Source: Flavobacteriales bacterium
GTDB lineage: Bacteria > Bacteroidota > Bacteroidia > Flavobacteriales_F > PHOS-HE28
Reading direction: 5' to 3'
Assembly (NCBI GenBank): GCA_019638085.1
Contig: JAHBUL010000001.1
Span: 253,630-317,629 of the forward strand
Length of the DNA stretch: 64,000 bases
Below are positions 36,314 through 44,499 of this stretch, piece after piece. The position numbers were made by a program, and so were the translations under genes. Under the pieces are notes generated by a model. It searched no databases and had not been told where the DNA came from. It saw only the letters and a list, made by a program, of their open reading frames with translations. How positions within the stretch are numbered: the stretch's first letter is position 1; each line of letters begins with the position of its first letter.

Positions 36314-36859
36314 TCAATTTCCGTACAGGTCCACCGTTTCCTTCGGTAGCAGTTTGCGCAGGTAGGCCCGCGCTTTCATGAATTGTGACTTGGAGGTATT
36401 CTCCGAGATGCCCAGCATCTCCCCGATCTCCTTATGCGGATAGCCTTCAATGGCGAACAGGTTGAACACCGTGCGGTACCCCGTTGGCAAGGCCTGGATC
36501 AGGTCCATCAACTCATTCGTGCTCAATGCGCTGATGGCCTGGCTGTTGGTGGCGTGCAAATGTTCGGCCTCGGTGAGGTCCAAACTGTGCTCAAAGGGCT
36601 TGTTGCGACGGATCTGGTCCAATGCGGTGTTCACCATGGTGCGCGCGATCCAGCCACCCAAGGGGCCGTCAGCGCGGAAGTGGTCCATCTTCTGGAACAC
36701 CTTTACGAAGCCGTCCTGGAGGATGTCCTGGGCCTGTTCGCGGTCGGGGGCATAACGCATGCAGATGCTCATCATTTTACGTGCATAGGCCTGATAAAGC
36801 GCCTTTTGGGCGATCGGGTCGCCCTTGAGGCAGCCCTCTACCATTTGCTCATCAGTCAT
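36314..36859 (-). CDS. ECF-type RNA polymerase sigma factor
   Basis: 181 residues. Region 2 spans ~10-80 (ALYQAYARKMMSICMRY, AQDILQDGFVKVFQ, GWIARTMVNTALDQIRR) and region 4 ~110-170 (LIQALPTGYRTVFNLFAIEGYPHKEIGEMLGISENTSKSQ, the helix-turn-helix that reads the -35-type box). There is no sigma region 3, as expected for the ECF group. It is the first gene of a minus-strand cluster with the anti-sigma-like protein and two NIDO type B genes, which are its likeliest targets by analogy with other ECF loci. A GACCTTTG box lies 67 nt upstream. Confidence 0.92.
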   Translation of the reverse strand: MTDEQMVEGCLKGDPIAQKALYQAYARKMMSICMRYAPDREQAQDILQDGFVKVFQKMDHFRADGPLGGWIARTMVNTALDQIRRNKPFEHSLDLTEAEHLHATNSQAISALSTNELMDLIQALPTGYRTVFNLFAIEGYPHKEIGEMLGISENTSKSQFMKARAYLRKLLPKETVDLYGN

Positions 36860-36925
36860 TGCCTTGCTTGCGCTATGATGCAGATCCGGGGCGGAAAGTT
36901 GCCCCGAGCTGAGTTGAAGTTAAGC

Positions 36926-36933
36926 CAAAGGTC
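36926..36933 (-). promoter_or_regulatory. -7-like box GACCTTTG upstream of the sigma factor gene
   Basis: On the minus strand GACCTTTG differs from TAnnTTTG only at the first base and lies 66 nt before the ATG. No clear -33 TTG was found. Confidence 0.35.
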
Positions 36934-37012
36934 CGGAAAATGGTAAAAGAAGTCACTCACGTGTCATACTCCGCCTGTCGCTCGTGTGTCGCGCGTGATC
37001 CGGCGCGTGTAC

Positions 37013-37020
37013 GACCTTCG
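37013..37020 (+). promoter_or_regulatory. -7-like box GACCTTCG close to a start codon
   Basis: GACCTTCG-CACC-ATG: the box ends 4 nt before the start at 37025. It belongs to the near-leaderless pattern seen at several genes here. It supports 37025, not 36986, as the start. Confidence 0.4.
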
Positions 37021-37024
37021 CACC

Positions 37025-37951
37025 ATGATCCTGCCTCCCTCACTTCGACCGGGCGATACCATCGCCATCATTCCAACAGCCCGTGCCATTACTGCCGAAG
37101 AACTGCATGCGGGCATTGCCCTTGCGGAAAGTTGGGGCCTGGAGGTGAAGCTGGGTTCCGGCATTGGCCGGAAGAGCTTTCAACAGGCCGGTACGGCAGA
37201 AGAGCGCGCGGATGATCTACGATCTGCTTTGTTGGATGACGAAGTAAAAGCGATCTGGTGTGCCCGTGGCGGCTACGGTACAGTACATCTGACCGAGTTG
37301 GTGGATCTCTCCATCCTGCAGGATAAGCCCAAATGGATCGTCGGTTTCAGCGATGTCACCGTGCTGCATTCGGCCTTGCACCGGCTTGGCGTGTGTTCGC
37401 TGCATGCTCAAATGCCGTTCAATATCACAGGCAAGAGCGAAGCCTGCATTTCCTCGTTGAAAGCAGCGCTTTTCGGAAACCCCGAACCCGTCTCAACGCT
37501 AGGCTCGAATGCTCATTCGTTGGACCGCCACGGTTCGGCCGAAGGTGTAGTGGTGGGCGGCAATGTCTCCATCCTGTATGCCCTACGAGGCACACCCTAC
37601 GATCTGGATACCACGGGAAAAATCCTCTTTATCGAGGATCTTGACGAACTGCTCTACCACATGGACCGGATGGTAATGAACATGAAGCTAGGCGGCCTGT
37701 TCGATGACCTCGCCGGGCTGGTGGTGGGCACTATGACGGACATGCATGACAAGAACCCGGCGGACCCCTTCGGTCTTTCCGCGGAGGCCATCATTGCCCG
37801 AGCGGTGAAAGGCAAGGGTTATCCCGTTTGCTATGATTTCCCTGCGGGGCACATCAACGATAACCGCGCCTTGGTATTGGGCCAAAAGGCGAAGCTCAGC
37901 GTGACCCCTGAAGGTTCAACGCTGAGCTTCGCAAATGAATCACCGGCCTGA
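37025..37951 (+). CDS. ldcA: LD-carboxypeptidase (S66 family)
   Basis: 308 residues from the ATG at 37025, starting MILPPSLRPGDTIAIIP, the usual N-terminus. The S66 serine peptidase removes the terminal D-Ala from murein tetrapeptides during cell-wall recycling. The catalytic Ser lies in IVGFSDVT, preceded by ARGGYGTV. The Glu is in LFIEDLDEL and the His in FPAGHINDN, giving the Ser-Glu-His triad of the family. There is no signal peptide, consistent with a cytosolic recycling enzyme. It is a single-gene unit facing the DUF4412 gene. Confidence 0.92.
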   Translation: MILPPSLRPGDTIAIIPTARAITAEELHAGIALAESWGLEVKLGSGIGRKSFQQAGTAEERADDLRSALLDDEVKAIWCARGGYGTVHLTELVDLSILQDKPKWIVGFSDVTVLHSALHRLGVCSLHAQMPFNITGKSEACISSLKAALFGNPEPVSTLGSNAHSLDRHGSAEGVVVGGNVSILYALRGTPYDLDTTGKILFIEDLDELLYHMDRMVMNMKLGGLFDDLAGLVVGTMTDMHDKNPADPFGLSAEAIIARAVKGKGYPVCYDFPAGHINDNRALVLGQKAKLSVTPEGSTLSFANESPA

Positions 37952-37963
37952 CCGGTAATTGTG

Positions 37964-38605
37964 CTAGTTCCGCTCGAACTTTGCGAATCCTGCCGGAATT
38001 TCGAAGAGCTCGGATTTCTGCGCTCCGCGGCTCACCTTGGTCACTTCCAAACGGCTTACTTCGCTTCCATCTATTTTCTGTTCCGTGCCGAGCATCGGGA
38101 AGACACCTTTGGCACCATCGATCTTCAGGAAGAAGAGGGCTTGCTCATCCTTGCGGTTCAACGTCTTCAACAAGGGGATGAAGAAATCGAAGGCATCCTG
38201 GGCCACCCAGTACGTGAGGATCCGATCCTCGGACGGGCTTTTCACCACCCATTTTTCACACTTGTAACCGGCCATGTCCTTCATCTCCCCGGTCTTCTTC
38301 ACATCGGCTTTGATCTCCTTGGGCAGCCGCATGTTGGGCACATCCATGTAGAGCTTCCGGTCGGGGCTCAACGCGGTTACCGTATTGTCCCGGTTGTCCA
38401 CCAACATGATGCCCTGCACATTGCCGCGCGAGCTCAGTTCCTCGATCCGGACATGATCGCCCTTCACGTAGTACTTGTAGTTGGTGACCACCGGTCCGGT
38501 GGTCTTGGTGAATTCAATGGTGCCTTCGAAGCTTTGCGCCTGAATAGCGGCCGTAATGGCGAACAAACCGCCTACGAGGGCGAGTGAGCGGAGCGATGGA
38601 TGCAT
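37964..38605 (-). CDS. DUF4412 exported protein
   Basis: 213 residues from the ATG at 38605; a TTG five codons upstream (38620) would add KKKH before the same signal peptide. Signal peptide MHPSLRSLALVGGLFAITAAIQAQ. The body matches the DUF4412 pattern: FEGTIEFTKTTG at the start, YYVKGDHVRIEE, a strand with DNRDNTVTALSPDRKLYM, and MAGYKCEKWVV. It is probably a periplasmic beta-sandwich protein, perhaps a lipid- or small-ligand carrier by resemblance to LolA-like folds; that role is speculative. Its stop lies 12 nt from the convergent ldcA stop. Confidence 0.8.
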   Translation of the reverse strand: MHPSLRSLALVGGLFAITAAIQAQSFEGTIEFTKTTGPVVTNYKYYVKGDHVRIEELSSRGNVQGIMLVDNRDNTVTALSPDRKLYMDVPNMRLPKEIKADVKKTGEMKDMAGYKCEKWVVKSPSEDRILTYWVAQDAFDFFIPLLKTLNRKDEQALFFLKIDGAKGVFPMLGTEQKIDGSEVSRLEVTKVSRGAQKSELFEIPAGFAKFERN

Positions 38606-38709
38606 GTGTTTCTTTTTCAATCGGTGGCTGACGGCGAAAGATGCTGAACTTTGACCCTTCCAACGGGAGAGACCGTTGCCGGGTTACGCACAATACATCG
38701 TTAAGTTTC

Positions 38710-39072
38710 ATGGCCACACATAATTCCACAGGTGAGCAAGGGGAGCAACTGGCATGCCAGTGGCTGGAGGCCAAGGGCTTTTCCATCCTGCACCGCAACT
38801 GGCGCCACGGCCGCGATGAGATCGATATCGTGGCCCGCGATGGCGGGTTCCTGGTGGTGGTGGAGGTGAAGACACGCAGCACCGGCCGCTGGGGTGATCC
38901 CGAGATGGCCGTGGGACCGGCCAAACGCCGCAACCTCATGCGGGCAGCCACCGAACTTGTACATTCCATACCCGAGAACCTCGAATTGCGCTTTGACGTG
39001 ATCAGCATCACACACACCTCCGCAGGACCCCAATTCCTGCATATCCCCGACGCATTTTACCCCACGCTATGA
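38710..39072 (+). CDS. YraN/UPF0102 family nuclease-fold protein
   Basis: 120 residues from the ATG at 38710. A longer in-frame opening from 38641 lacks family similarity before MATHNSTGEQGEQLACQWL. The restriction-endonuclease-like fold shows the usual residues: GE near the start, NWRHGRDEIDIVARD (Asp) and LVVVEVKTRS (E-x-K). The biochemical role of the family is not settled. The stop overlaps the next start as ATGA, so the two genes are probably translated together. Confidence 0.88.
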   Translation: MATHNSTGEQGEQLACQWLEAKGFSILHRNWRHGRDEIDIVARDGGFLVVVEVKTRSTGRWGDPEMAVGPAKRRNLMRAATELVHSIPENLELRFDVISITHTSAGPQFLHIPDAFYPTL

Positions 39073-40355
39073 GCAAACGAAACAGTGATCGATCGCCGAG
39101 AGGTGAACGCCCCGCACGAGGAAGCAAAGGTCCCGGCCCTAAAGGAACAGGTAGGTCCGCAAAGCCGGGAGGACGCCCTTCGCGTGGTCGCGATGAAGAT
39201 TCCGATCAAGGTCGTGGGAAAAATGCTCGCCCATTCCGAGAGCGCGATGATCGTGATGTACCTAAGGAGGGAAGAGCCACAGGACCACGCCGACCGGCCG
39301 GACCGAAGGGGCCAGCCAGAGGGGAGGGTCGAAGAGGTCCCGCCAGAGGTGATGATCGCAGGGGTCCGGCCAAGGGTGAGGATACGAGAGGTCCTGCCAG
39401 AGGTCCGCGTAGGGATGACCGCCGTGGACCTGCGGCGGGTGGTGCCGGAAGACCGCCGAAGCCTTGGAAAACGAGAAGCCGCGATGAACGCACCTTCCGT
39501 GAAGGTGATCCGTTATCCCGCCGTTCCTTCAGCAAAGGAGAGCGCAGCAACCGCTTCAGTCTTCCGAACCCGGCGAACGATGGCCTGATCCGACTGAACA
39601 AGTATTTGGCCCAAGCCGGTGTCGGTAGCCGGCGTGAAGCCGATCAACTGATCACCACGGGCGTGGTAACGGTAAATGGCAAAGTGGTAACGGAACTCGG
39701 TGCCAAAGTGAGGCCCGAGGATATCGTCCACTTCGGAGGGCAGAAGCTGAGCATCGAGCAGAAGCGATATGTGTTGCTGAACAAGCCGAAGGATACCATC
39801 ACCACCACCGACGACCCCTTGGAGCGGCACACCGTGATGTCGCTGATCGCGAAAGCCGGTACCGAGCGACTATACCCTGTGGGGCGTTTGGACCGCAACA
39901 CCACGGGCGTGCTGCTGCTCACCAATGATGGTGATCTGGCCAAGAAGCTCACGCACCCCAGCCATGGTGCACAGAAACTCTACCACGCCACGCTCGATCG
40001 GGCACTTACCGTGGATGAACTCCACAAGCTTGTGGAAGGCATCGAATTGGACGATGGCCCCGCCAAAGCGGACGAGGTCAGCTTTGTTGGTGCCTCCAAG
40101 CGCGAGGTGGGCTTGATGATCCACATGGGACGCAACCGGATCGTGCGGCGCATGTTCGAAGCATTGGGAGCTGAAGTAGTGAAGCTCGATCGCGTGATGT
40201 TCGCAGGCCTTACCAAAAAGGAACTTGGGCGTGGGCATTGGCGTTACCTCACCGAAAAGGAGGTCACGTGGCTGAAGCAGATGAAGGATGCCCCGAAGAA
40301 CACCAAGGACGAGCGTGGAGGGCGCCGGACGCGCCTTTCGCAAGGAAGCGAGTGA
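39069..40355 (+). CDS. rluB: RsuA/RluB-family pseudouridine synthase with Arg/Gly-rich extension
   Basis: 428 residues. The first ~165 residues are low complexity, very rich in Arg, Gly, Pro and Asp, with loose repeats of RRGPARGDD, GPAKGED and GPARGPRRDD. An S4 RNA-binding domain (LIRLNKYLAQAGVGSRREADQLI) and the catalytic domain with GRLDRNTTG (the essential Asp) follow, then LTHPSHGAQK and MGRNRIVRRMFEALG. The core makes pseudouridine in 23S or 16S rRNA; RluB is the best guess from LDRNTTGVLLLTNDG and lineage. The tail is likely a disordered RNA-binding region. The start overlaps the YraN stop. Confidence 0.88.
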   Translation: MSKRNSDRSPRGERPARGSKGPGPKGTGRSAKPGGRPSRGRDEDSDQGRGKNARPFRERDDRDVPKEGRATGPRRPAGPKGPARGEGRRGPARGDDRRGPAKGEDTRGPARGPRRDDRRGPAAGGAGRPPKPWKTRSRDERTFREGDPLSRRSFSKGERSNRFSLPNPANDGLIRLNKYLAQAGVGSRREADQLITTGVVTVNGKVVTELGAKVRPEDIVHFGGQKLSIEQKRYVLLNKPKDTITTTDDPLERHTVMSLIAKAGTERLYPVGRLDRNTTGVLLLTNDGDLAKKLTHPSHGAQKLYHATLDRALTVDELHKLVEGIELDDGPAKADEVSFVGASKREVGLMIHMGRNRIVRRMFEALGAEVVKLDRVMFAGLTKKELGRGHWRYLTEKEVTWLKQMKDAPKNTKDERGGRRTRLSQGSE

Positions 40356-40409
40356 GCCGTTCAGAACACTACTTAAGGGGCCATCTGATCATGCGCTTTC
40401 GGTGACCTA

Positions 40410-40417
40410 TAGCTTTG
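40410..40417 (+). promoter_or_regulatory. Consensus -7 box TAGCTTTG four nt before a start
   Basis: An exact match to TAnnTTTG, ending at 40417 and followed by TACC and the ATG at 40422. Transcription from it would start at or next to the ATG, giving a leaderless or nearly leaderless mRNA. Confidence 0.5.
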
Positions 40418-40421
40418 TACC

Positions 40422-41021
40422 ATGGTTGATCACCGGATCGCACGTGGCCTAGTGAGCTTGGCCATCGGAACCTTGCTATTGGCTGGTTGTACCCCGCCGC
40501 CCGCCACCGTGGCGCCGTTGGCGGATTCGGATTGGACCACGATCCAGGGAGAGAAGCTCACCTTGAAGGATATGATGGGCACGGTCGGAACCGTATTCCT
40601 CACCTTGGATCCGGAATGCCCGTTCTGTCAACTGTACACCCATACTTTCAGTGACATCGCGGCCAAATATGCCGGGCGAGGCGTGAACGTGGTGGGCCTG
40701 TATCCGGGGCATTTCATGGAATTGGAGGAAGCGCTCACCTTCTCCACTGATGCGGGTTTTGAATTTCCGCAGGTGATGGATGATCAATGCAAACTGTCAC
40801 TCGCACTACAGGCGCGGGTAACACCGGAATGCTTTCTGACCGATGCGAACGGCACAGTGGTATACCGGGGGGCAGTGGATGATCGTGCTGTGCGCCAAGG
40901 ACAAAAGAAGTACGAGGCGCAAGAGCACTATCTGGCCAATGCGATCGATGCTTTTCTGGCCTCGGGAAAATCACAAGAGGAAGTGGTGGCCGTGGGATGC
41001 ATCGTGGAATGCGAGGAATGA
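40422..41021 (+). CDS. Redoxin-family lipoprotein (thioredoxin fold)
   Basis: 199 residues. Lipobox LLAG-C at C23 predicts a lipoprotein. The thioredoxin/AhpC-like fold has a redox motif C66-P-F-C69 (LDPECPFCQLY), then VVGLYPGHF and TPECFLTDANGTVVYRG, the cis-Pro strand region. The extreme C-terminus has two further cysteines (C193 and C197, VGCIVECE). It is probably an exported thiol-disulfide or electron-transfer protein. It overlaps the next gene by 4 nt, and the pair likely forms one redox unit acting at the cell envelope. It has an exact -7 box just before the ATG. Confidence 0.8.
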   Translation: MVDHRIARGLVSLAIGTLLLAGCTPPPATVAPLADSDWTTIQGEKLTLKDMMGTVGTVFLTLDPECPFCQLYTHTFSDIAAKYAGRGVNVVGLYPGHFMELEEALTFSTDAGFEFPQVMDDQCKLSLALQARVTPECFLTDANGTVVYRGAVDDRAVRQGQKKYEAQEHYLANAIDAFLASGKSQEEVVAVGCIVECEE

Positions 41022-42463
41022 TGCAAAGCAACGCCTATCCGTTGCTCAAACCTTGGTCATTGCTCTTGGCCATCGCTGCGTTAGTGGCGTGCTTTGCTGC
41101 ATGTACCGATGCCGGTCGTACGGCTGAGGTGGTGGACCTTGTTCCACGGGTAAGCGGCTTGCCCGATACGGTGACCTTCGCGGAGGTGGCGCCCATCATT
41201 CGCGCCAATTGCATGCCTTGCCACCGTGAAGGGCAGGCGGGGCCTTTCCCCTTGGTGAACTACACCGATATGCGCCGTAAGGCAAGGACCATCCGCAAAA
41301 TGGTCGTGAACCGGTGGATGCCACCGTGGCCTGCGGATACGGCCTACAGCCATTTCCTGGGTGAACGCGCGCTGAATGCACGGCAGATCGCCACGATCGC
41401 GAAGTGGGTGGACCAAGGCAGCTTGATCGGTGATACCACGAACCTTCCACCCATGCCCACGACAAAGGATGCTACCATGTCCGGAATGCATCCCGGGACC
41501 AGGGAACCCGATGCGGTGGTCTGGCTGCCCGACACCTTCCACATCCCCGGCGACAATCGCGACCGCTTCATCATCGCCAAGGCTCCGTTCGAACTGCCGC
41601 GGGATACCTTCCTCAGTGGAGTTGAATTCGTGCCGGGCAACAGGCAAGGCGTCCACCATATGAACGGTGCGATGATCTCCTATGCCAAAGGTGCCAAGCA
41701 GGATGTGTACAGCGGGGCGACCTACATCGATGCGGACAGTACACAGAGCTTGGATGCGTATGGGGACCTGCTACTGCAGAATGATGATGGAACCTGGCCG
41801 CTGCTGACCCCGAACATGGTGAACTACCTCCCAGGGCTTTCACCGCCGATCTACCCGCCCGGTATCGGTGGCTACCACATTCCGCGCAGCGGGGCCTTCC
41901 TGATGAACACGCTGCACTACGGCCCAAGCATGCGCGATACCCTTGATCGCTCCCGTTTCAACCTCTGGTTCAGCAGCACCCCACCGGGGCGGCCGATGAA
42001 GGAACTCCAACTCGGTACCCTCGGAATGAGCCCCGTGGTACCGGACCTCGTGATCCCGCCGGACACGGTAATGACCTTCCGGACCAGCTTGCTTATTCCG
42101 GCGGATATCAGTGTGCTCACCCTCAACCCGCACATGCACTTGCTGGGCAAGTCGTTCTTGGCCTTCGCGCTCACCCCATCCGGTGATACCATCCCGCTGG
42201 TCCGGATCAAGGAATGGGATTTCCGTTGGCAATTCGCCTACACGTTCCCAACCATGCTGCATGTGCCGAAAAATTCGGTGATCCATGTGGTGGCGGTGTT
42301 CGATAACACACGGGCGAACCGCAACAATCCCTACGATCCGCCGCGCACGGCCCGGGCCCCTGTAGGTGCGCATATGCGCACCACCGATGAAATGCTCCAG
42401 TTCTTCGTGAACTATGTGGATTATCGGCCGGGGGATGAGCAGATCGGCTTGGATCCAGAGTAA
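41018..42463 (+). CDS. Lipoprotein: cytochrome c fused to PHM-like copper monooxygenase
   Basis: 481 residues from the ATG at 41018, ATGA-overlapping the redoxin stop; ATG at 41021 or 40997 are alternatives. A hydrophobic leader ends in a lipobox (C25 or C29). A single haem c motif CMPCH (C65, C68, H69) is followed by AGPFPLVNYTD. The rest resembles copper type II ascorbate-dependent monooxygenases (PHM/DBM): a His-His pair in GVHHMNG, His in NTLHYG, and HxH in LNPHMHLLGKSF, followed by EWDFRWQ. These match the CuH and CuM ligands of PHM, though I could not place the methionine ligand. Hydroxylation of an unknown substrate, with electrons through the haem, is inferred. Confidence 0.78.
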   Translation: MMQSNAYPLLKPWSLLLAIAALVACFAACTDAGRTAEVVDLVPRVSGLPDTVTFAEVAPIIRANCMPCHREGQAGPFPLVNYTDMRRKARTIRKMVVNRWMPPWPADTAYSHFLGERALNARQIATIAKWVDQGSLIGDTTNLPPMPTTKDATMSGMHPGTREPDAVVWLPDTFHIPGDNRDRFIIAKAPFELPRDTFLSGVEFVPGNRQGVHHMNGAMISYAKGAKQDVYSGATYIDADSTQSLDAYGDLLLQNDDGTWPLLTPNMVNYLPGLSPPIYPPGIGGYHIPRSGAFLMNTLHYGPSMRDTLDRSRFNLWFSSTPPGRPMKELQLGTLGMSPVVPDLVIPPDTVMTFRTSLLIPADISVLTLNPHMHLLGKSFLAFALTPSGDTIPLVRIKEWDFRWQFAYTFPTMLHVPKNSVIHVVAVFDNTRANRNNPYDPPRTARAPVGAHMRTTDEMLQFFVNYVDYRPGDEQIGLDPE

Positions 42464-42587
42464 CGGTTGCCGCAGGTGTCGTTGCTGGTGATCGGTGAAT
42501 GGCGATCGGCGATCAGCGGCTGGCGACCCCGCTCAAGTCCGGGGCAGACTGGCGGGCTTTGCCGGAGGAATAACTCCGTTGCGTGCG

Positions 42588-42625
42588 TTTCATCTTTCAG
42601 CCTTCATCTTTCAACTTTCAAAAAG
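42588..42625. repeat. CTTTCA-rich short repeats at the end of the EamA gene
   Basis: CATCTTTCA occurs twice and ACTTTCA once within 38 nt, ending next to the EamA stop. On that gene's strand this is an A/G-rich tract just after the stop. Possible simple-sequence repeat; no function is clear. Confidence 0.4.
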
Positions 42626-42627
42626 CC

Positions 42628-43575
42628 TCAGCCCTGTGCCAATGGCTTCGGCTTCACCGCACGGGTATTCAGTCTGCGTTGCCGCCATCCGTTGAGGGAG
42701 ATGCAGGCCAGGATCAACCCGATGCCGACATAGGAGCCGGGATGCATCCGTTCGCTTTCCGGCCAGATCATCAACGCGATCAATATGGTGTACACGGGCT
42801 CGAGGTTCACGGTGAGGATCACGGTGAATGGAGTAAGCTGCTTGAGGACGTGGATCCCGGCCGTGAAAGCGAACGTGGTGCAGACCAATCCAAGAACCAA
42901 ATGCCCGATAAGGTCATTCGAGGGCATCTTCCAGATCGGTATGGGCAGGTCGCCTGCCCAAGCCAACCACAACCCCAGCGCCACCAGAGCGGTCAACAGT
43001 TCGTAGAAACCGATGCGCATGGCGTCCCCGCGTTTAACCAGTTCACCATTTAATACATTGAAAACGGCGCTGAGCAGTGCGCTCAAGGTGCCCAACATGA
43101 TCCCTTCGCGGTATTCCGTTTCCAGGCCGAAGATCAGCAGCAGTGCAGCAATGATCACTGCTCCTAGGCCCAGTTCAAAACCACTTATCCGGCGCTTGGT
43201 CCAGAAGGGCGTGATCATGGCGGTAAAGAAGGTGCTGGTGCTCAGGCAAGCCACGGCAACCGAGGCACTGCCCCGCTTGATCGCCAAGTAAAAGGTGATC
43301 CAATGTGCCAGAATGATCAGGCCAGTGAACATGTAGCGACCCAGGTCCGGCGTGCGGGGTGAAAGGGAGCGGCGCATCCAAAGGGTAACCATCAGCAAGC
43401 CGGCACAGGCAATGGCACAACGGATGTAAACGATGTGCAATGCGCTTTGGTCGATCCACTTTCCCAAGATGCCTGTCCAACCCCAGAGAAATACGGTGAT
43501 ATGTAGGAGGATCAGCGCATTGTTCCGGAGCCTTGGATCCGGAGATGCCGCTGCCGATGGGGCGTGCTGGGACAT
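42628..43575 (-). CDS. EamA/DMT-family transporter
   Basis: 315 residues with about ten hydrophobic helices in two EamA halves. The first half begins LILLHITVFLWGWTGILGKW; the second is the stretch after GIMLGTLSALLSAVFNVLNG. The C-terminal helix end is basic (WRQRRLNTRAVKPK). DMT proteins of this type export or import small metabolites such as amino acids or nucleobases; substrate cannot be told. It is the last gene of the minus-strand run and follows the coiled-coil gene with an 18-nt gap. Confidence 0.87.
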   Translation of the reverse strand: MSQHAPSAAASPDPRLRNNALILLHITVFLWGWTGILGKWIDQSALHIVYIRCAIACAGLLMVTLWMRRSLSPRTPDLGRYMFTGLIILAHWITFYLAIKRGSASVAVACLSTSTFFTAMITPFWTKRRISGFELGLGAVIIAALLLIFGLETEYREGIMLGTLSALLSAVFNVLNGELVKRGDAMRIGFYELLTALVALGLWLAWAGDLPIPIWKMPSNDLIGHLVLGLVCTTFAFTAGIHVLKQLTPFTVILTVNLEPVYTILIALMIWPESERMHPGSYVGIGLILACISLNGWRQRRLNTRAVKPKPLAQG

Positions 43576-43593
43576 GCGGTGATCTGGCTCCGG

Positions 43594-44499
43594 TCAACGA
43601 ATGTTCCGCAACTTTTCCTGCAGGTCGTTCACCACCTGCTGCTGGCGGTCCACCTCGTTCTGCTTCGCAACTTGGTCCTCCTCGTTCTTTTTGATCGCCC
43701 ACTGGAGGTCCTGCACCTTCTTCTCCATGGCTTGTGAGGTCTTCACCGCGCGGGTGACCCGGCTCACCATTTTGCGTTGGTCCCTTAACCGGTCCTTCTC
43801 CAGTTGGGCCTGCTCCGTGCTATCGATCCCGGCCTCGCGCACGGGTTCCGCCAGCCCTTTCAGTTGTCCTTCCAGCTCCTGCTTATCGCGTTCGGCCTGT
43901 TCGCCGCGCTGTTGTGCCTTCAGGATCCCGTTCTCGGCACGCTGGTTCTCACGCTTCAACATGTCCAGCTGGCGGGTCAAGTTCTCCAGATCACGCGTTG
44001 CCCGGTCCAACTCTGCTTGGGCCACTTGCCTCCGGAGGATCACGGTGCGCTGCTGTACCCATTCCGTGCAGCCTGTCAATTCGCGTTCCGGTGAGTCCGG
44101 GCCAACGAAGCCACTGGTGGTGAGGAATGCGATATGCGCGGTGGTGAATAGGGCTCCTTTGGGCTTTTCCACGGCGATGAGGATCCTGATCGTATCGGCG
44201 GAAGCCGAAGGAATGCGCGCCGCTGCGCCGATCAACTCCTTCTTGTTGGTCACCTTCACGCTGATGGCCTTCAGTTCGTTCCGCCAGAAGGTCGTGACAT
44301 CACTGCCGCTCGCGTCCTCGAAGGTCGCATCCAGGGTGGGGTGCACCCCACTGCTGAACTGGTACGCGCTGATGCCCGGAACTGATTGAGCGTGGAGTTT
44401 CACGGCTCCATGAAGGAACAATGTCCACGGTAAAAGGAAGATGAGCGCTTGCCGAATGGCCTTGCCTAGTACACGGAATGGTGTGGTGATCGCCCTCAT
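43594..44499 (-). CDS. Exported coiled-coil protein, unknown function
   Basis: 301 residues. An n-region of ~18 residues leads to a hydrophobic core and a likely cleavage site at KLHAQ. A beta-type N-terminal half (FSSGVHPTLDATFEDASG, FWRNELKAISVKVTNKKELIGA, DTIRILIAVEKPKGALF) resembles the small domain found in some periplasmic Bacteroidota proteins. The second half, from ~145, is a long heptad-rich coiled coil (RRQVAQAELDRATRDLENLTRQLDML and onward) with high Glu, Gln, Lys and Arg. The start overlaps the DUF502 stop as ATGA, implying coupled expression with that membrane protein. Confidence 0.7.
   Translation of the reverse strand: MRAITTPFRVLGKAIRQALIFLLPWTLFLHGAVKLHAQSVPGISAYQFSSGVHPTLDATFEDASGSDVTTFWRNELKAISVKVTNKKELIGAAARIPSASADTIRILIAVEKPKGALFTTAHIAFLTTSGFVGPDSPERELTGCTEWVQQRTVILRRQVAQAELDRATRDLENLTRQLDMLKRENQRAENGILKAQQRGEQAERDKQELEGQLKGLAEPVREAGIDSTEQAQLEKDRLRDQRKMVSRVTRAVKTSQAMEKKVQDLQWAIKKNEEDQVAKQNEVDRQQQVVNDLQEKLRNIR

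Noticed and set aside
39085..39588. Separate 167-codon gene inside the 5' part of rluB
   Set aside because: It is another reading frame of the Arg/Gly-rich repeat, which stays open because the repeat is low complexity.
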